64,000 bases of DNA. It comes from Bacillota bacterium (GTDB lineage Bacteria > Bacillota > UBA4882 > UBA8346). The notes beneath the pieces were generated by a model. The model had not been told where the DNA came from and ran no database searches. It saw only the letters and a program-made list of their open reading frames with translations. The position numbers and the translations under genes are program-made. How positions within the stretch are numbered: the first letter of the stretch is position 1; each line of letters starts with the position of its first letter. This document shows, piece after piece, positions 61,185-64,000 of this stretch. The stretch is taken from assembly GCA_023402395.1 (NCBI GenBank), contig JAEYGI010000022.1:1-64000 (forward strand), given 5' to 3'.

Positions 61185-61478
61185 GACGATGATCGAGGAA
61201 AGTACCCTGTGGAGCGCCTTAAGAGAGAGGGGATCACCGGCTGAAAGTCCCTTCAGGAAGAGAAACAGTGGGAAGTTCCCTTGGGAGTTGGCCGCTGAAT
61301 TGTGAGGCATCACATGGTAGGTTGGCCCGGAGACCCGCCGTTACAAGGGGTATGGCATCGAAGCATTGCCTTCCGTGCCTGATTAAGCTGAGTCTTTTAG
61401 ACTAAATTGGGTGGTACCGCGGAATAGGGCCCACGTTTCGTCCCAAGTATTTGGAACGAACGTGGGCTAATTTATTTT
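61185..61478 (+). ncRNA. T-box leader of aroF, likely Phe-specific
   Basis: The antiterminator core AATTGGGTGGTACCGCGG (61405-61422) is a perfect T-box. Stem I has AGTA (61200-61204), AGAGAG and the distal loop GGCTGAAAG. The 3' side of the specifier loop reads GAAG-TTC-CCTTGGGAG, aligning with known leaders (GAAC-TAC-ACCTTTGAG in tyrS), so the specifier codon is TTC (61276-61278), Phe. The terminator hairpin spans 61429-61467 with A/T-rich tail. TGG at 61269 could give Trp in another alignment. Uncharged tRNA-Phe should relieve termination. Confidence 0.9.
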
Positions 61479-61494
61479 GCGGAGGCATCGGTCA

Positions 61495-62511
61495 ATGATT
61501 ATTGTCACCAACAGTGAAATCACCTCGGAACAATGGGAGAATCTCTGCCGGAAGCTGGAGGACTGGAGTTTTCAAATTCATGTGATTCAAGGCGTGGAAA
61601 AGAAAGTGATCGCGGCGGTGGGAGACAAACGCCTGGTCGACTTTCGTTTTTTGGAAACCATTCCTGGCGTCGAGAAAGTAATTCCGATTTTAAGCCCTTA
61701 TAAACTGGTATCGCGGGAGATCAGCCCTGAAGGTTCCATGGTCGAATGCGGCGGACTAACGATCGGCGGAGGTCATTTCGGAGTGATGGCCGGTCCGTGC
61801 GCGGTGGAAAGCGAGGAGCAGTTGTTCAAGGTCGCCGAGGAGATTCGGGATTCGGGCGTCCACGCCCTTCGGGGCGGTGCATTTAAGCCGAGGACTTCTC
61901 CGTATAGTTTTCAAGGCTTGGAGGAAAAAGGGCTAAAACTGTTGGCCGAGGCGCGCCAACGAACCGGACTGCCGGTGGTCACCGAATTAATGAACTTGAC
62001 CGAGCTCGATCTAGTGATGGAATATGCCGACATCATCCAAATCGGAGCCAGAAATATGCAGAATTTCGGACTGCTGCGCGCCGTGGGACGTCAGTCCAAG
62101 CCGGTTTTACTGAAACGGGGCTTGGCCGCGACGGTTGAGGAATGGTTGATGGCCGCTGAATATATCATGGCCGAGGGAAACCGCTCGGTTATCCTTTGTG
62201 AGCGGGGGATCCGGACCTTTGAGACCGCTACCCGCAACACCTTGGATCTGAGCGCGGTGGCGCTGGTGAAAACCCTTACCCATTTACCGGTGGTCGTAGA
62301 TCCCAGCCACGGAACGGGAAAACGAAAATTGGTGTTGCCAATGGCCAAAGCGGCAGTAATGGCGGGGGCTGACGGATTGCTGGTGGAAGTTCACCCGGAC
62401 CCGGCCAATGCTCTTAGTGATGGCGAACAATCGTTAAATATCCCCGAATTCCGGCAGTTGGTCGCCCAAGTGCGGGGGTTGGTCGGTTTTGAAGGAAAAC
62501 AGTTTGGATGA
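61495..62511 (+). CDS. aroF: 3-deoxy-7-phosphoheptulonate synthase (DAHP synthase), type I-beta with ACT-like domain
   Basis: The 338-residue enzyme makes the first shikimate-pathway intermediate. Residues 1 to about 70 form a ferredoxin-like regulatory domain (as in the Thermotoga enzyme, sensitive to Tyr/Phe). The barrel includes G-P-C-A-V-E-S-E-E, R-G-G-A-F-K-P-R-T-S-P-Y and D-P-S-H-G-T-G-K-R. ATG 61495 is chosen: GGAGG precedes it by 9 bases; the frame extends to TTG 61477 in the terminator. It is controlled by the T-box upstream. Confidence 0.93.
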   Translation: MIIVTNSEITSEQWENLCRKLEDWSFQIHVIQGVEKKVIAAVGDKRLVDFRFLETIPGVEKVIPILSPYKLVSREISPEGSMVECGGLTIGGGHFGVMAGPCAVESEEQLFKVAEEIRDSGVHALRGGAFKPRTSPYSFQGLEEKGLKLLAEARQRTGLPVVTELMNLTELDLVMEYADIIQIGARNMQNFGLLRAVGRQSKPVLLKRGLAATVEEWLMAAEYIMAEGNRSVILCERGIRTFETATRNTLDLSAVALVKTLTHLPVVVDPSHGTGKRKLVLPMAKAAVMAGADGLLVEVHPDPANALSDGEQSLNIPEFRQLVAQVRGLVGFEGKQFG

Positions 62512-62578
62512 TTGTAACATTTATGAATTAATCATCCGGGAATATGCAACATTTTTGACGTAAATTTTTTGTTAAAGG

Positions 62579-62607
62579 TTGTTATTTTAAATCGCTGGTG
62601 GTATAAT
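62579..62607 (+). promoter_or_regulatory. Promoter of the zinc-ribbon gene
   Basis: TTGTTA (62579-62584), 17-base spacer, TATAAT (62602-62607). Confidence 0.82.
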
Positions 62608-62657
62608 GAGGACAAAATGGGGTTTTCTCCATAGTCAAGGTAAGAGAGGCGATATTA

Positions 62658-62945
62658 TTGGATTTCCAGGACAAGACGCTAGTATGCAGTGATTGCGGGG
62701 CGGAGTTCGTTTTTACAGCGGGTGAGCAGGAATTTTATGCCAGCAAAGGTTTTACTAATGAGCCCCGGCGTTGCGGCACCTGCCGATCCTCCAGAAAACA
62801 ACAAGGCCAGGGAGGATCCCAGAACCGGACTCGTGAACTTCATGAAGTGGTATGCGCCAATTGCGGAGTCACTACTCAAGTTCCATTCAAACCACGCGAG
62901 GATCGTCCGGTATACTGCCGGGATTGTTTTCAACAAAACCGTTAA
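62658..62945 (+). CDS. Zinc-ribbon domain protein
   Basis: The 95-residue protein has four CxxC-type knuckles: C-S-D-C, C-G-T-C, C-A-N-C and C-R-D-C, forming two zinc ribbons (the first like zf-trcl, the second like a CxxC ribbon). TTG 62658 follows GAGAGGCGAT. Known in Firmicutes and other bacteria without a set function. It has its own promoter and terminator. Confidence 0.85.
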   Translation: MDFQDKTLVCSDCGAEFVFTAGEQEFYASKGFTNEPRRCGTCRSSRKQQGQGGSQNRTRELHEVVCANCGVTTQVPFKPREDRPVYCRDCFQQNR

Positions 62946-62958
62946 ATGATGAGTTATC

Positions 62959-62984
62959 GCCCTCCGTTTGGGGAGGGCTTTTTT
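62959..62984 (+). terminator. Terminator after zinc-ribbon gene
   Basis: GCCCTCC (62959-62965) pairs with GGAGGGC (62972-62978), followed by six Ts. Confidence 0.92.
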
Positions 62985-63062
62985 ATTTACCGGCCGGAGC
63001 TGTTAATCCAGGATAGATTGCGGCTTCATTCGGACCACTGGCTCTGGAAGCGCCAAACCATC

Positions 63063-63092
63063 TTGACTTTCGTCAGCCATTCGGGCTATAAT
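63063..63092 (+). promoter_or_regulatory. Promoter of the riboswitch transcript
   Basis: TTGACT (63063-63068), 18-base spacer, perfect TATAAT (63087-63092). The transcript would start near 63099, just before the aptamer. Confidence 0.85.
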
Positions 63093-63098
63093 AAAAAA

Positions 63099-63222
63099 GA
63101 GGGGAGTAGCTTGCGGCGATTGCCGTTGGGATGACCAACAGTTCGGTAGTGATACCTGGTCTTCCCACTCGTGATGATGAAGCCAGACCTTTAACTTTGA
63201 GTCAAAGTTAAAGGTCTTTTTG
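63099..63222 (+). ncRNA. yybP-ykoY manganese riboswitch with overlapping terminator
   Basis: GGGGAGTAGC at 63101-63110 and the distal GCCAGACCT (63182-63190) are the two conserved loop regions of the yybP-ykoY aptamer. AGACCTTTAACTTTG (63185-63199) also forms a 15-bp terminator stem with 63203-63217, followed by Ts, so Mn2+ binding to the aptamer would block the terminator and switch expression on. Downstream are yjbQ and a P-type ATPase, the ATPase being a common regulon member. Confidence 0.88.
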
Positions 63223-63273
63223 TATTCTTTTTTAGGCAGTATGTTTCGCCAAGCTTTGGACATACATTACAAT

Positions 63274-63696
63274 ATGAAGGAGGAGAGGGATATCTGGAAA
63301 GAACTGAACGTAACCACGCGCGCCAGAGTGCAATTGGTTGAGTTGACAGCCAAGATCCAAGCAGAGGTTGCCGCCGCTAAGGTACGGGAGGGAGTATGTC
63401 ATTTGTTCGTCCCGCATACCACCGCCGGGATCACCATCAATGAGAATGCAGATCCGGACGTGGTTAGCGATCTGATCGCAACATTGGACAAACTGGTACC
63501 GGAGACCGGAGATTACCGGCACGGCGAAGGAAATTCTGACGCTCATTTGAAGGCTTCGATGATGGGTTTTTCATGCACGGTGCCGATTTCCGGAGGCCGA
63601 TTGGCATTGGGAACCTGGCAGGGAATTTACTTCTGTGAGTTTGACGGCCCGCGCCAGCGCAAGCTGAAAATCGGACTGATAGGACAGGGGGAGTGA
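63274..63696 (+). CDS. YjbQ family (UPF0047) protein
   Basis: Up to 140 residues from ATG 63274. The family core is clear: V-P-H-T-T-A-G-I-T-I-N-E-N-A-D near residue 60, then H-G-E-G-N-S-D-A-H-L-K-A-S-M-M-G and W-Q-G-I-Y-F-C-E-F-D-G-P-R. YjbQ proteins have a weak thiamine phosphate synthase activity. ATG 63274 is itself part of a perfect AAGGAGGAG ribosome site; the family start aligns to 63292-63297 (ATC-TGG-AAA), 8 bases after that site, so a non-standard ATC start is possible. Confidence 0.82.
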   Translation: MKEERDIWKELNVTTRARVQLVELTAKIQAEVAAAKVREGVCHLFVPHTTAGITINENADPDVVSDLIATLDKLVPETGDYRHGEGNSDAHLKASMMGFSCTVPISGGRLALGTWQGIYFCEFDGPRQRKLKIGLIGQGE

Positions 63697-63702
63697 TCGA
63701 GT

Positions 63703-64000
63703 TTGGAGAAATACAACTGGTATCAAACGGAGATTTCAAAAACTGCGGAAATCTTTGGCGCCGACCTGAGTCACGGGTTGAGCGAGGCCAAAGTCCGGGA
63801 GAAACGCGCTAAATATGGTCTGAATGAACTGGAGGAAGAGCCCGGGAAATCGATTTGGGCCATGTTTTTTGACCAGTTTAAGGAGTTTCTGGTTATTCTA
63901 TTATTTATTGCCGCAGTGATCTCCGGTTTCCTCGGAGAATGGCTTGATTCCATCGTTATCCTGGCCATTGTAGCCCTTAATGCCTTTTTGGGCGTTTTTC
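63703..64000 (+). CDS. Cation-transporting P-type ATPase (partial, N-terminal)
   Basis: The first 99 residues are visible. TTG 63703 follows GGGGGAG. The cytosolic N-terminal segment matches the cation-ATPase N-terminal domain (L-S-E-A-K-V-R-E-K-R-A-K-Y-G-L-N-E-L), followed by two membrane segments beginning F-L-V-I-L-L-F-I-A-A-V-I-S-G. The form is that of SERCA/PMR1-like Ca2+/Mn2+ pumps, which suits control by a manganese riboswitch. Phosphorylation and ion-binding motifs lie outside the window, so the ion remains inferred. Confidence 0.85.
   Translation, partial: MEKYNWYQTEISKTAEIFGADLSHGLSEAKVREKRAKYGLNELEEEPGKSIWAMFFDQFKEFLVILLFIAAVISGFLGEWLDSIVILAIVALNAFLGVF

Overview
The window reads as chromosome of a Bacillota (Firmicutes) bacterium that builds a Gram-negative type envelope. 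Firmicute marks are a Phe-type T-box leader, a yybP-ykoY manganese riboswitch, the block DUF4321-maf-radC-mreBCD-PBP2-minCDE-rodA, a YlmC/YmxH-type PRC-barrel protein, a DUF1540 protein and long-form HPF. Diderm marks are waaA, lpxK, kdsA, kdsD and an LpxL-like acyltransferase in one run. A Hydrogenispora/Limnochordia, Negativicutes or Halanaerobiales type host would fit; the sequence alone does not settle which. No insertion sequence, CRISPR array or rRNA was found. One tRNA (His) is present.

Layout. 1-1.9 kb: a 21-bp palindromic repeat array, a small gene and a DUF3298-like protein. 1.9-7.8 kb: Kdo/lipid A operon. 7.9-11.3 kb: acyl-CoA dehydrogenase and an electron-transfer flavoprotein whose alpha subunit carries a ferredoxin domain. 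11.5-17.2 kb: arginine operon argCJBDG. 17.3-25.4 kb: an oxidoreductase, a hybrid histidine kinase with a LacI-like sensor, a tandem tautomerase, a glycogen-type GH13 enzyme and an exported transglutaminase. 25.4-27.8 kb: an accessory patch with a DnaA-box-like repeat array, a tiny ORF, an inverted repeat, two divergent XRE regulators around one palindromic operator, and small unknowns. 29.4-39.6 kb: cell shape and division genes. 40.2-51.6 kb: a glutamate mutase/methylaspartate cluster (GntR regulator, glmS, glmE, mal, AtuA-like, DUF4387, P-loop protein, mutL) facing a polar amino-acid ABC transporter. 51.8-58.4 kb: phosphodiesterase, glucosaminidase, HPF, PlsC, a thioredoxin-reductase-like flavoprotein and a second GH13 enzyme. 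58.5-64 kb: tRNA-His, a GDT1-like membrane protein, small conserved genes, T-box-controlled aroF, and a manganese riboswitch before yjbQ and a P-type ATPase cut by the window end.

How it fits together. The glutamate cluster converts glutamate to 3-methylaspartate and mesaconate with B12, with MutL likely as reactivation factor and the convergent ABC transporter possibly supplying glutamate or aspartate. The shape block couples MreBCD/PBP2/RodA elongation to MinCDE septum placement. The most unexplained material is non-coding: related 21-bp hairpin arrays at both ends of the window (1-126 and 52.63-52.69 kb), a DnaA-box-like array at 25.4-25.7 kb, twin hairpins between mreB and mreC, a nested inverted repeat at 35.8 kb, and a dispersed approximately 30-bp family at 1.3, 50.8 and 59.1 kb. 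Functional calls rest on reading motifs by eye, not on database searches.
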